From assembly GCA_022264855.1 (NCBI GenBank), contig JABYQU010000014.1:620001-684000 (forward strand): DNA of 64,000 bases, in the 5' to 3' direction. Origin of the DNA: Lenzites betulinus. Its lineage: Eukaryota; Basidiomycota; Agaricomycetes; Polyporales; Polyporaceae. The notes beneath the pieces are model-generated. The model did no database searches and was not told the origin of the DNA. It saw only the letters and a list, made by a program, of their open reading frames with translations. Shown here piece after piece: positions 13,048 to 24,369 of the stretch (position 1 is the first letter of the stretch; every line of letters begins with the position of its first letter). The translations under genes and the position numbers were made by a program.

Positions 13048-13074
13048 GCGGCGGGGCGGGGCGGGGCGGGGCGG
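13048..13074 (+). repeat. G-rich run with G-quadruplex potential next to the bZIP stop codon
   Basis: Four consecutive GGGGC units flanked by GGC repeats satisfy the simple G4 rule on the plus strand. It abuts the stop codon of the minus-strand bZIP gene (13076-13078), so its transcript would carry a C-rich copy in the start of the 3' UTR. A structural or termination role is only an inference. Confidence 0.6.
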
Positions 13075-13075
13075 C

Positions 13076-14832
13076 CTAGTAGCCATAGCCGCGCCCGCCG
13101 CCGACCATCGCGACCGCGCTCTTCCCTGGTGGGGGCAGGCTGACGTTCACGCTGACCGGGGCGCCGTTCGCGCCGACGCCGACGCCGGGGCCGACGTTCA
13201 TGCCGCCGCCGGCGCCCGAGACGGGGAGCGGCACGGGCTGCCCGACGGAGGCGGCGCCCACGAGCGCGGAGAGCCGGGCGATCTCTTCTCGCGAGGAGAC
13301 GAGCGCGGACGTGAGCCGCTCGTTCTCGTTCGAGAGGTATTCGACCTTCGCCTGCAGCTGCGCGAGCCACGCCTTCTTCCGTTGCCGGCACTTGAGCGCA
13401 GCTGGGAGAAGAAGAGCACGCGTTCAGGAACGGAGTACGCGAAAGGGGAGCGCGGAGCGCGGAGGGTATACTGACCTTGTCTATTGCGCTCGAGGAAGTT
13501 TCTTCGTTTCTCCTCTTCTGTCTCTGGCTTCTTTGACTGGCCCGTGCCGCCCTTCTTTCCGCCAGATTGAGACTGCATCATCATCAACTCCTCGTCATCG
13601 TCCTCCTCTTCCTCGTCGATGCTCTCCGAGCGACCGCGCTTGCCCCGGCCAGTGGTGCTGGTGCTCGCGGTGGTGCTCGAGCGGGTGCGCTTGGTAGCCC
13701 CACCCTTGCCTGCCGGTTGTTGCGGAGCAAACTCGGGGCTTTCGGCCATAGGTGAATCCTCGTACGTGCTTTTCCGCTTTGTGCCCCGCTTTCCATTGGC
13801 AGCACCGACTCCATTGCCATTGGTGGACACGCTGACGGCGTTTGTCTGAGCATTGGCAGCAGCCGCCTGGGCCTGCTCCCGCTTAGTAAGCTCCTGGTGC
13901 GCTTGGGAAAGCAGGAAAAGGCCGTTTGTAGACGTCGATGCAGCTTCAGCAGCGGAGGTGACGTAGGAGCCTGCTTGGGAAACGGGGGGGTCGCCGCGAG
14001 CGTGGTTTGCATAGGCCGCGGTGTGCGACATTGATAGGGGGGAGGGATTTGTGGGGGAGGTGCTGCTGTGGTGATGGCCGCCTGGTAGTGCTCCAGTAAT
14101 GGCGGAGAGTGTGTTTGGAGTAATGGTAGACACATTCGAGAGGGAGGGTGCAGAGTTGGAGCTCATGAGATTAAGCCAAGCGGTGGTTCCGGGGGAAGGT
14201 GGAGGGAAGACGGAGCCGATGATGGGAGTAAGACCCGTGCCCGGAGTCAAGCCCGTACGAGGGGTAAGGCCAGTCCGGAAGGAGGAGGGATCGAATGCGG
14301 GCAAGGGCTGGTCGTTGTTGGAATTTGGTTGTGGACCGGCGAGCATGGCAGGGGAGAGCGGCCCAGAGCGGAGCGAGTTTGAAAGGCCGGCGGAGGAAAA
14401 GCCCCATGCGTAAGTAGGATCGGAGGGCGAGCTTATGGCGTCGATCGGGGGCAGTGTGGGTTTTTGCTTGTCGTCGCGGTCGTTGGCGTTGGAGGCGGGA
14501 CGCGACTCATCGTGTGAGGAACGGGAGGCGGATGAGCGGTTGGCGGAGTCTGGGCTCTTCTGCTGGGTGCGGAGGGAGGAGTCGTTTGTGGGCCGGGCAA
14601 AGGACTGTTCGAAGGGGTTGGGCTCGAGGTCGAAGTTGCTGCGCTTGGAGGGCGGGGGCGGACGGTGCTGCTGGGAGGGGGAGGCGGCGTTTGCTGGCGC
14701 GGCGGAGGGCGGGGGCGGGGAGTCGGGGGGCGGGATGACGTTGTCGACGTCCTGGGGCGAGTCCTGGGTCTGGGACGGGCCCTGGTGGAGGCTGGTGCGC
14801 TGTGGACTGGGAGCAAGGACGGGAGAGCTCAT
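13076..14832 (-). CDS. Atf1/ATF-CREB-type bZIP transcription factor
   Basis: Two exons, 14832-13476 and 13401-13076 (560 aa); the 74 nt intron falls inside the basic region. The spliced bZIP reads RRNFLERNRQAALKCRQR, then KKAWLAQLQAKVEYLSNENE, then ERLTSALVSSREEIARLSAL: the NxxAAxxCR DNA-contact signature followed by a leucine zipper. The N-terminal part has FDPSSFRTGLTPRTGLTPGT with repeated TGLTP boxes, as in the HRA segment of Aft1/Atf1 stress factors, a Thr/Ser-rich middle with TP/SP sites expected for Hog1-type MAP kinase phosphorylation, and an acidic stretch before the bZIP. The C-terminus is Gly/Val-rich, ending GRGYGY. The ATG at 14832 is preferred over an in-frame codon farther out because the sequence between is not protein-like. 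Probably nuclear, acting in stress and development. Confidence 0.9.
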
Positions 14833-14928
14833 GACGTTCTGCGCTCGAGGGAAGCAACTCGGGAGAGGATGACGACGAGAGTAGAGTCGTGAAATCACCA
14901 ATCGCCCCCTGAGCCTAATGACGAACGC

Positions 14929-14935
14929 TGACGTC
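14929..14935. promoter_or_regulatory. CRE-like site (TGACGTC) upstream of the bZIP gene
   Basis: TGACGTC lies about 97 bp upstream of the bZIP start codon and matches 7 of 8 positions of the palindromic CRE (TGACGTCA) bound by ATF/CREB-type factors. Its place just ahead of an Atf1-like gene suggests autoregulation, which is an inference. Confidence 0.45.
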
Positions 14936-17900
14936 GTTATGTACACCTTCCCATCAGCGGAGTCCCAACCAACCGCACGCCCGGCCCCCCGCCACCGCGC
15001 GCGCCCGGGGTCCGCACGTCCGAGACAGCGTCAGGGTGGAGAAAGTTCCGTCCTTCGTCGCACGTCTGTGGCCAGTCCCGTCGACTACAAAGCCCACGCC
15101 CGCCCCCGCCGCCGCGTCGCTGTCAACGCGAACGCACAGCTCCCGCTCTGGCCAGGTCGCCCGCTTCGTGCCGTCCTCCTCGTCCTTCGCCCAGTCCCGG
15201 GCGACACACAACAGCCACTGCCACTTTCTCCTCCTTCGGCCCATCTTCCCACCGGCGTCCTCGCGTGATCGAGCCCAGGCCCGCTCATTTTCGCGCCAAA
15301 CCTTGTCTGCAAATCTGTCGGCATCTTCCCGCGCCGCCTCCGCTCCCGCCCCCGGCAACATCTCCCTTGCTCTTCCATCGTCCGCCCTCCTCGCTCTCCG
15401 TGCGTCCTCTCTGCTCGCTCTCTAAGCTGCGAGCAGCGCCCCCTGCCGCCTCCGTCTCACTCGGCCTGTCTATCTTGAGCTGCATGTCAAACATCCGGTT
15501 CCAACAGAACGTTCCCTCGCCCGCATCTGTGCCACAAGGCTGCCATCGATCCTGCCCTCTTGATCCGCACTTTTCACTTTCCCCCGCGTGACCGTCCTCA
15601 TTCCCGCCCGCACCTTCGCCACACACTCTCCCTCCCGCTCGAGCTGGCCTCTCTCCAGCCGCCCGCCGTGCCTATCGCCATACAGCCGTCCAGCTCTGCT
15701 CCATCCCCGAGCAGGAATTCTCACTGCGCACGCTCATGCATCCGCCGCGTCGAGACGTCATCCACACGTCCCCGCTTCTCCCCCCCTCTTGCGCCCGCGC
15801 GCTCCCACCCGCTCCCCGCTGACCTGGGCTCGGGGCGCCCCTCCCTTCCGCGGTGCCTGTTACGGCCGCACGCTCCCACGTGTATGTATGTAACCGCACC
15901 ATGGCCAATGTAAATTTTAATGCGTCGCGCAACGCGCGGGGCCTGTATACCCATCCATCTGCCCTGCGCGACGCCCGGGAAGATGCGATTGGCGTCCAAT
16001 TTAATCGCGTGCGGGTGCGTGTTTGCGTAATTTACGTGGGCGATCTCCTGCGGATGCACTCGCAGCGTGCGCGAAGCCTGGGGCGCCAACGCCGCGGTGC
16101 TTCTCTGCAAGATTGCACGTCCGAATGGGTAATGCGGAGGCGGAATCGAGCTTAGGTGCGTCCGTTTGACTGGAGACTTCCGCGGGTGCCGTGCACATTG
16201 CACTGGATAGCATACTTGGCGCGTTCCAGGCGCGGCGGGCTCGAGAGCCTCTCCAACTTCTGCCGTGACTGCTCCCCGCTTTGGCCAAACCGGCAGGTGT
16301 GAACGCGTGAACATTTGCAAGTACCTCGGCTTGCGCTCCACGCCGGGCTACGCCTTCCCCACCTGCGCCCTCCGCTGCCGTACTCATTAGCTGAGTGAGC
16401 ACAGCTCGCTTCTCCGGCCTTGGATTCGAATTCTACTTCCGCCCAGCGATCGCGAGACCCTTCGTCCGTTCATTCATTCATGTTTCGCCCCTGGCTGTGT
16501 GGCTAACAGACAGCCCCAGTCCAGGCCCGAATCCAACCCAATCCACACCCCGAAGGCAAGGCACACACTTCGAGTTCACGCCCCCGCCGCCGTCCGCGAT
16601 CGGTGGGCGCACCCCGTCGGCCCCGACGGGAGCGGGAATGCTGCAGGACGGTTCAGGATTGGCATGTCCGGGGAGGCTGTCCGCCGGCGTCGCAAGCGTG
16701 CGGTACTACTACTGCTGACAATTTAATGAATCCCATATCTCACAGGGCTACAACAGCACAGAACAGCACTCGGACGCGCGAAGGACGCAGGGAAGAGATT
16801 CTGCGGCTGTCAGATGCAGATGTGCGAGGCGCAGATGCAGATGCAGATGCGGGGACGGGGCGGGAGGGGGCGATCTCGAGACTGGCACGCGTCCGGGGTC
16901 GACGTGCGTGCGTCGGGCGTTCCGTGCATCCTGTGCGGGTGCGCGACGTCGCTGCTGCTGTCAGTGTCAATTTCGGGCCCGCCGGAGGGGGGTGATACAG
17001 CTGTGCAGGCAGCATCGACGATTGGACCTGTGCGCGCCGCCGGGCTCGGACTGAAGGCGGGTTCCGTACGTCGTGCATTCATCAATACTTGATATTAATA
17101 TTGCGAGGCCGCCCTGGCCCTGAGGATCTCGTAGCTAGCGACCGTACGTCCGTGCGCCTCCGTGCGCTGTATCTGTGTGTGTACAGGTTCCATTCATGAT
17201 GCATGATTCGTGAACGCTGAACCATCAGTGATACGGTTACAGTTACAGCCTGCGGACCTTGTTGGAACGGATCTCTCGTCCAAACCGGAGTTTTCCGGTG
17301 TGCTGCCTCTAAGATCTAAATTTCGAACTGGGCGGACGATCGCGCGCTCCCGCCGTTCGGAGGCTGGGATTGTGTGCACCGATGGCAGCCTCCTGTGGGT
17401 GCGTACAATGTGTCAGGCATGGGCTGGCATGATGTGCGCCGTCAGGTGTCCTGACGCGCGGGATCGCGGGGTGCCCGGGACCGATCGCGAGAGGCTAACG
17501 TACGAGAGGGAAGTTCTGAACGTTAATTCACAGGCCGATTCGCAATTAGTCCAGCTCGTGCACGCGCTGAGTTTGGCGACATGCTATGTTCTCATTTGTA
17601 CGTACGTCGAATTTCGAACCAGACTGAGAGAAGAACCAGAGCCATAGCACCACCTCGTGCGGGACTCGTCCAGGCTCCGGCGCGCCGTGCGCGACGTGCC
17701 CATGTGCCGCAGCCCGCGCGGGGTGCAGCCCAGAGCCCAGAAGGCGGAATACAGAACACAGAACACAGGAGAGAAGCCCGCGCGCCGCGCGCCGCGCGGT
17801 TCTTGAAGTGCGCCGCGGCGCCGCACACGTCCTCGGGGGATTCCCGGTCTCGGGAATCCCGCGCAGCGCGCGTGCACACTGTGGGCACGAGGCGCAGAGT

Positions 17901-20851
17901 GTGGGACGCGGGTCGTGAGTATGGTAGCGGGGGTGCCGTGTTTGGACGCACTGGGAATATCGATGGGCCGCGTGCGGGGCTTCTGGCGCGTTTAGACTTT
18001 GTGGGGGGCGCGATGCGGGAAGGCGGCGGCCCGAGCCGGACGCGTGCGCGTGTGTGCATAGAGTCGATGCCTGTCTCGTAACGGTCGTGGTGGTAAGATG
18101 TGCATTTGGAAGTGGGAGATCCGGATGCGACGATGGATGCGAGCGCCAAGTTGTGTGGAAGGTTCGGAGCGCCCGTAGCGATGCGATGCGATGCGCTCCG
18201 TCCCGCGTCCGAGCGTTGCTATCGAGGACGGCACCTCCGAAGGCGTCTGTCCCGAGCTGCGGCCAGCGACGCTCGCGCCCGAGCGAGTCGCTGCACAGGC
18301 GTCCGGCGCGTGCAGTGCCGCCTTCACGGCCATCTGTAGCTTTGTAGGGTCGTTCCAAGCCGGGCGCAGCCCGAGGTGGGCTTACCTCGGGGTCGGGGAC
18401 GGACTCACCTCACCGCGACCAGGTCCAGACGCGGAATACTCTGTGGGGGCGAATTCCGAGCGGTGTCCGCTGATCTGTGGGGATGTACTGGCAGCGCGCC
18501 GCCCTACCCCCCATATGCATATGCATGAGGCAGTCGGGGACCGTCGAGGCATGTCCGTTCCCGACTGGACACCCCTATGCACATCGCACATTGGTATAAA
18601 CCCGATTTTGCCACCATGCATGCGCGGACCCAAGATGGCAACCTCGAAACGGGATCCGCGCACGTCGGGGAGGACCGGTGCGACGGTCGTGCGTCCCCCC
18701 GCCGGCACGGGCCGCTTCTTTGCCTTGTCCTGTAAGCTGTCGCGCGTCGTCGATGCGGGGCAGGCACCCGAGATCGTGTCGAGGACTGCCTCCCCCACCG
18801 GGCATAAGGACGTTTCGGGCGTTGCTTTGGCCGTGATCGGTATAGTGGCTGCCCCGCGCGGGGCGGAGATGCTGCTATTGCCTGTGGGGGCGTGCTCGGT
18901 ATATTGGCTCGGTATGGTGTTGGTCCAGACGCGGGGACCGTACGGGGCTTTTTCGCGCCGAGTTCGAAGTCGTTCGGCCGCGAGGACATTGAGAGAACGC
19001 GCGTCGGCGGCACCTCTCGCAGCTCGAACGCGTCGCCCGCAGAAGGAGGACGATCCCCGCTTCCGTCGGATGCCGAAGCCCAACGCACCCGCACGTAATG
19101 AACGCGAAGCGGTGCTCCCGACGCCGGACTTCAGCTTCGTCTCTCGGCATCGCGACCGCAGTGACAGTGCAGCAGAAGTTGGTAGTACTAGACTACTAGT
19201 AGCACGCACCGCGGGGTTACCCGACCAGGCGTCTGGAGATGGCGCCCGACGTGCAGGGTCCAGACCGTTGTCCCCAGGCCGCACACAGCAGTCCAATACG
19301 CTTGTTTGACAGCTGCGCGGCTGCTATCAGCTCTGCCGCTGCGAAGCTGGAGCCTCGACCGCGTGCTGCGAGCGTCCGCCGGGGCGTGATTGGGTGGCCG
19401 TGCTGGAGTCTGGCGGTGGGCGAGTGCGGCAGAAGCGAGGTCTAATTACGGTATGGGAGTTGCCCGGGTCGAGGCCCGAGCTTCTGCCAGTCTGTGGTGG
19501 CGGGCTGGCCGCTGGCATTTGCGCCGGGCCAATAGGGCATGTGCAACGGCGTTGTTGCTGTGTACCAGCTAGTGCGGGTCTGGGCTGGAACACGCCGTAG
19601 CGTTCGGAGAGCGGGGGCTGTAGATGCGAGCGATGGTAGTGAAACGGGCTACTCACGGATTGCATGTACGTACGTGATAGATTGCTTCGTGCCAATCCCC
19701 GCGTTTCCCGGGACTACCACCGGGGAAGTGTATCCAACCGGGGGTACTCAGTCTATTCACTGTGTGTTGGCGATACATCCTGATTCGTTGGAGGTTTAGA
19801 AACTACTCCCGGGATGTTCGTACCTGAACTGGTTGAAGAATTTTAGGTTGACCATAATGCAGGCACGTACCCTGCCACAACCGGATAGACTTGTCCGACA
19901 CATCGCGAGTACTCCGTGCGTGTTCGGGCGTCGACCCAGGCATCGGGTCGCACTACGACACCCTCGGCCCAAAGCGTCTTGCACACAAGTCTAGCAAAGG
20001 TGTCGTTTCGATTTAGAACGGCTATCACGCGTCCTCCTGCAGCATGCACATCTATTAGATATAGAGTGGGCACGAAGGGACGTACAAGAAATATATCAAG
20101 CCGCACCGGTCTCCCCTTGCAAGAACACAGGCCGGAGCAATTCTGGCGCAGACGCGCCAGGGCGCCCGCTTAGCCCATTCATCCGTCTTGGGTTTGCCGT
20201 TAGGTCCGTCGAAACCTTCGCGAGCACTGACAGCGCGCGAAGGGGCGTGGACGGCCCAGCACGCCGGGCGATCTCAGCTAGCCAATCGGCGACGAAAGCA
20301 GACCCTGAGCCTGGCGTTGTTCCATAGCCGTATAGGAGATATGAAGGATCGTCGGGCTCGACTGCGCGCTGGTCGGCCTGTATCACGAGCTAGATTGCCA
20401 GCAGTGCTGTGTGCCTGCATCCAAGGTCAGCGCGAAGCGTATCGTATGCAGTCCGGCTGGGGAATCAGTGGGCTAAATATGTCCGTGGGCTCGATGTGAT
20501 CAGCGCAACTGACCCAGAGGCTCAGCGCTCAGATGGTAGTCCTGCCACGCATGGCGCCCTGGTTCCATATATCGTCCTTGCCTTACACCCTGAGTACGAG
20601 CAGACAGTAGCAGACCCGCGTGTTGCGAGATCAAGGTGCATACCTCCATAATACTAGTCGTCGTTGGAACTTGAAGACAAGAGGTTGCGGCCAGGCTGTG
20701 TACTACATGGTAGCGCCCGCTGGATAGTAAACGTAGCGCCCGTCAAACTCACTTCGATTTCGACTCGATGAGTGGTTGCCAATCTACGAGGACGACCACC
20801 TGCATAGTCAACTGCATATCCGCTAGCGTACATAGAACGCATATATCTACA
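14936..20851. other. About 5.9 kb GC-rich gene-poor region
   Basis: Many long overlapping frames exist because stop codons are rare here (for example 18191-19309 plus and 18382-19296 minus), but none shows family motifs, coherent introns or believable composition. 14936-15900 is C/T-rich on the plus strand and probably contains the bZIP promoter and long 5' leader. 16811-16850 holds GCAGAT tandem units. Around 20096-20386 on the minus strand a 90-codon frame has a more protein-like look (LYGYGTTPGSGSAFVADWLA) but I could not extend it or name it; it may be a gene relic. Confidence 0.5.
16811..16850 (+). repeat. GCAGAT hexamer tandem repeat
   Basis: CAGATGCAGATG at 16811-16822 and three further GCAGAT units at 16831-16848, with a diverged linker. 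Simple repeat in non-coding sequence. Confidence 0.7.
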
Positions 20852-22498
20852 TTAACCCCACAGGAGGGACTCGTCTTTACCGTAACGCCCTCCTTTCACA
20901 GGGTGGACTTCCAGGATATGGATGATCTCCTTCTTCTCGTCCTCTGTGAGGATCACGTCTCCTCCAGCGAGGTTCTCGAGGGTGCGTTCCTTGCGCCTGG
21001 GGGGACGGTGTGAGTATAAATGTTACATCGCAGGCCACGGATGTTCGACACGTACGCAGAGCCCGGCAGCGGCAAGACATGGTCGCCGAGAGAACTGACC
21101 CAGCCAATGCACAGCTGTGCCGCGGTGCAGCCCTTCTTCACGGCGAGCGACTTGATGGCTTCGGCAATCACCAGGTTGTGACGCAAGTTCTGGACGTTCA
21201 TATTGTTAGTTACGACGAAACCTGTCGATATGTTTTCCCTCACCTCTTCCTCGAACCGGGCAAAGTGAGATCGAACGTCATTAGCTGAGTACGTGGACCA
21301 GGAAAGTGATGAGTTAGTGAGGACCAGGGAAGTGATATAAGACGTACGCTCTAGGTCCTCGCGTTTGGTGATATTCCCTGTCAGCAGACCATGTCCGAGC
21401 GGGCTGTGGGCATGTTAAAAATGCGCCACTGTCGCATATAGTGTGATGAGAGGCTTACGAATAACCAGCGACCGAGATACCGAGCTCAGCAGTGGCTGCA
21501 ATAACTGCACGTTTGCTCCAATGTGAGCAGTCAAGCGAAGGGTAATCAACTGTAGTCCTCACCTTTCTTCGTTTCCTCTTCGTAGGATGTAGGGCTAACC
21601 TCGATCTCAACAATGGTGATGGGATGGACCTGGCATGCATGTCAGTTTCACGGGGGGTAGAACGCCTTAAATGTATAGACTGACCGCATGCGCGCGCCTC
21701 ACAGTCGCTGCGGCGCACTCGGACAGGCCGATATGATCAAACTTGCCCTCATTCTTGAGTTCGACGAGAAACTTGACAGTGTCCTCGATGCTGACCGCCT
21801 TGTCGACACGCGCGGGCTGGAAGACATCGATCTTCTTCTTGCCGCGCAGAGCCGCAAGGCATGCGTCCGCGCTGCGTCGAAGATTCACTGCTCTGAAGAA
21901 ATGTGTGAACATTTGACGGCATTGCAAGGGAAGTTGCGGCGTCATACGAGTTATCCAAAGATTTCGTCTCGAAATTGCAGCCTCCCTGCAACGTGTGATT
22001 TCAGCCGCAGAACCTATGAGGAGGAGACATGTACTGACCTTGACCATCAGGAAGGTGCGGTCTGCGTACTCAGGATACTTCTCGAAGAAGCGCGAGAGCA
22101 GATCGAGATTGGCAGTCGACCAGCCATTCCCATAGAATTGGGCTGTGCACGAGACGAGGGGCATTAGCGTCGTACTTGAACCCTCATCATATAGTGCCCA
22201 GCGACGTACCACTGTTGAGAACCATCTTGACATCAGGAGGCAGAGCATCGACGCCGGCCTTGATGGCTTCGAACGCTTGCTCGTCGGAGACGGGGTTGGG
22301 GACCCAGCTTTATAGCTCAATTTAGATTTCAGGGTGCATGAGGGCACGCAATGCAAAACTACCCACGTCATGCTCATAAGGCCATGCTAGCAATCCTGTC
22401 AGTATATTTCATGGGCGCCAAGTCATCCAGGTGCTCACAATGACCTTCGCGACGACGACGTCGGAAGCAGTACCGCCAAGTTTGGTAGTTGTGACCAT
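20852..22498 (-). CDS. Aldo-keto reductase, pyridoxal reductase-like (AKR8-type)
   Basis: Twelve short exons: 22498-22439, 22386-22367, 22307-22210, 22142-22039, 21985-21948, 21892-21685, 21629-21563, 21504-21459, 21403-21348, 21284-21244, 21189-21056, 20996-20852 (338 aa). Family landmarks are in order: KLGGTASDVVVAKVIHGLMS, NPVSDEQAFEAIKAGVDALP, the catalytic Tyr in NSAQFYG, the active-site Lys in FLMVKGG, IDVFQPARVD, FDHIGLSECAAATVRRAHAV, HPITIVEIEVSP, ELGISVAGYSPLGHGLLTG, and the cofactor-binding LPLPGSARKERTLENL. It ends ESLLWG. These NADPH-dependent enzymes reduce pyridoxal or small aldehydes in the cytosol. Substrate is not predictable from sequence. A damaged paralogue with the same exon plan lies at 26280-27924. 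Confidence 0.9.
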
Positions 22499-23402
22499 GA
22501 TTGAATCGAGCGTGCTTCAAGTTGAAGTAACAGACGAGTGTGGAGGAGCTTAGGGTTGGAGTTGTGGGTCATGAGCTGGTCTTATATACCGATCCGCCCC
22601 CATACGGGTTTAGTGTGTCCATGTGTGGGTGTTTCGGATTCCGATTTGTGCCGTGCAATCCCGTAACGGTCCCGTTGAGTGCTATCTGCGCTGGTGGATG
22701 CCGGTGTCGTCGAATGACTCGAATCACGACGTTCCCAAGGTCATCAGACCTGTTTTCTCCCACCGCGCGGTATCTAGAGCAGAGCATATGGGTGGTTGCT
22801 GATTCAAGAGGGGCAGACCACTGTCAAATACAGTGATGTGGGTCATCTACGTGACGCTGTCGAGTGGTCCAAGTCGCCCTTGCGAGACCCACCTACGTAC
22901 CGCGCACTGCACGTGAGTGTTGCAGGAACGTCATCATTCGGATTTCGGCAGTCATAATCGGAATTGCAGAGTGGTGCCCAGTTGGCGTATACGTGTTTCG
23001 GGGACCGGGGTCAGCGCGAATTGCTTCATTGTCGGAATTGGGCGGACACTGCATTGCCATCAGGTGAAGTCAGCGATGTGCACGGGCAACCCGCCGTCTC
23101 GTGATACTATAAGACTTACACATACGGCGAACAAACTTGCGATTTTACGACGAAGGTCAAGGCCTGTCATGCACACGTGGTCTAGGAGCATAGGCGATAG
23201 AAAGCATGATATACCGTACAAGGGCCATACATGATGGAGAGTGAGGTGCGAGGATGACATAGCGATCTTAAAAAGGACGACTCTGTTCGCATGCATGGAA
23301 GATGGTACCGCCAGCCAACCCCCATAGTGAGCAGACTGCTCCTTGTGCTCTTCGCCGTTGCTGTATGTGTACCACCGACTACACACCAATTTTGGAACGG
23401 GC
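22499..23402. other. Intergenic: reductase promoter and RPL18 3' region
   Basis: No frame here has protein character. It must contain the upstream region of the reductase gene (from 22499 upward) and the terminator of RPL18 (below 23403). Nothing else is distinct. Confidence 0.5.
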
Positions 23403-24185
23403 TTATACCTTGAAGCCACGAGACTTTCGGCGACCACGGCCGCGCTCGAACTAAAAGAAGATAAATAAGATACGGCTACTAACATCCATCGTGATGGGCA
23501 TACCTTGCGACCCTTGGAAAGGGTGTGAGGCTTCTTGTGCTTGTGGGGGCCCATGCCGAAGTGCTTAACGGCCTCACGGCCGTTCCTCTTTCCACGAAGC
23601 AAGATGGTGTTCGCGCCGGTGGGCGCACGGAGGGCAAGTTGGTCCAAGGTGAGAACCTCGCCACCAGCCTTCAGAATACGTTCCTTGGCCGCCTGGGTGA
23701 AGCGCAGGGCGGCGACGGAAAGTTTGGGAATTTCCAACTGGCGGACATCATCCGTGATCGTGCCGACGACGACGATGATCTTGGAATCACGGTCGGGGGC
23801 GTTCTCGGTCTCCTTGACGAGGCGGGACAGGGAAAGGGGAGGACGGTTCGTCTTGGAGAGGAAGAGACGGTGGAGAAGCGTCTGCGGAGAATGTTAAGTC
23901 TCAACCACACCAGGCAATCGTATGAAGTTTGAGACCTTGTTGAACGGAGAGTCCGTGCGCCTGGCAAGGAAACGGTAGAGCTATCCGGTGATTTTGGGTG
24001 AGCCGCCGATTTCTCTGAACATGTATTTTTGCGTACCTTGACAAGCAAGAGCAGGTAAGGGTCTTCGCTCTTGGGGGCCGTCCGGTTGCCCTTCTTGACG
24101 TGGTGCTTCGCAATGTCGATACCCTACACAGAGAACAGCATCAGGACCAGCACGAGATCGTCGAAAAGCCTGAAGAGCGCACCAT
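23403..24185 (-). CDS. RPL18: 60S ribosomal protein eL18
   Basis: Five exons: 24185-24183 (ATG only), 24123-24037, 23980-23936, 23881-23504, 23450-23403 (186 aa, the usual eL18 length). The spliced protein begins [20 protein letters not shown] and contains [53 protein letters not shown] and [20 protein letters not shown], ending [10 protein letters not shown]. It is a structural protein of the large subunit. The intron directly after the start codon is unusual but is needed to give the conserved MGIDI start. Divergent from the Tra2-like gene across 184 bp. Confidence 0.95.
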
Positions 24186-24369
24186 CTTGCTGTTGCCGGG
24201 CTTTGCGGTTCGGGGACGTCTGGTAGTACACAGTGCACAAGCGCGGGGACACGCGGTGGCTGGGAACTGTACATGACCGATAAATAAGGTTTAAACACCC
24301 TCGCGGAGCCCGAAATGCGGACCTCGCCTGAGCCAAACAAGGCCAAACCGCTTGCTAAGTTCAACCACC
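24186..24369. promoter_or_regulatory. Shared 184-bp divergent promoter (RPL18 / Tra2-like)
   Basis: Start codons of RPL18 (minus) and the SR-type RRM gene (plus) are only 184 bp apart, so both promoters must lie here. The AAATAAGGTTTAAAC segment is the most AT-rich part. No specific factor site is claimed. Confidence 0.6.

Larger units (their letters stand above)
10046..13075. other. Gene-poor interval upstream of the MDR gene and downstream of the bZIP gene
   Basis: Short overlapping frames exist on both strands but none has both protein-like composition and consistent splice sites. It must hold the MDR promoter near 10046-10300. It also contains a near-palindrome around 11980-12000 (9-bp arms AACATTGAA/TTCAATGTT) and the AGGAC-type satellite listed separately. 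The only frame with any protein character is on the minus strand at 10835-11263; I could not extend it. Confidence 0.5.

Noticed and set aside
13198..14946. Upstream extension of the bZIP protein to 14946
   Set aside because: The extra residues are hydrophobic/Arg-rich and unlike the rest; the ATG at 14832 gives a normal start.
19180..19205. Palindromic TACTAGACTACTAGTAG region
   Set aside because: Short and imperfect; expected by chance in a long intergenic region.
18191..19309. 372-codon plus-strand frame and 304-codon minus-strand frame overlapping it
   Set aside because: Both arise from high GC and rare stop codons; composition is Arg/Ala/Pro-rich, there are no motifs and no supporting splice pattern.
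23170..23215. tRNA A-box-like sequence TGGTCTAGGAG
   Set aside because: No matching B box or cloverleaf follows at the right distance.
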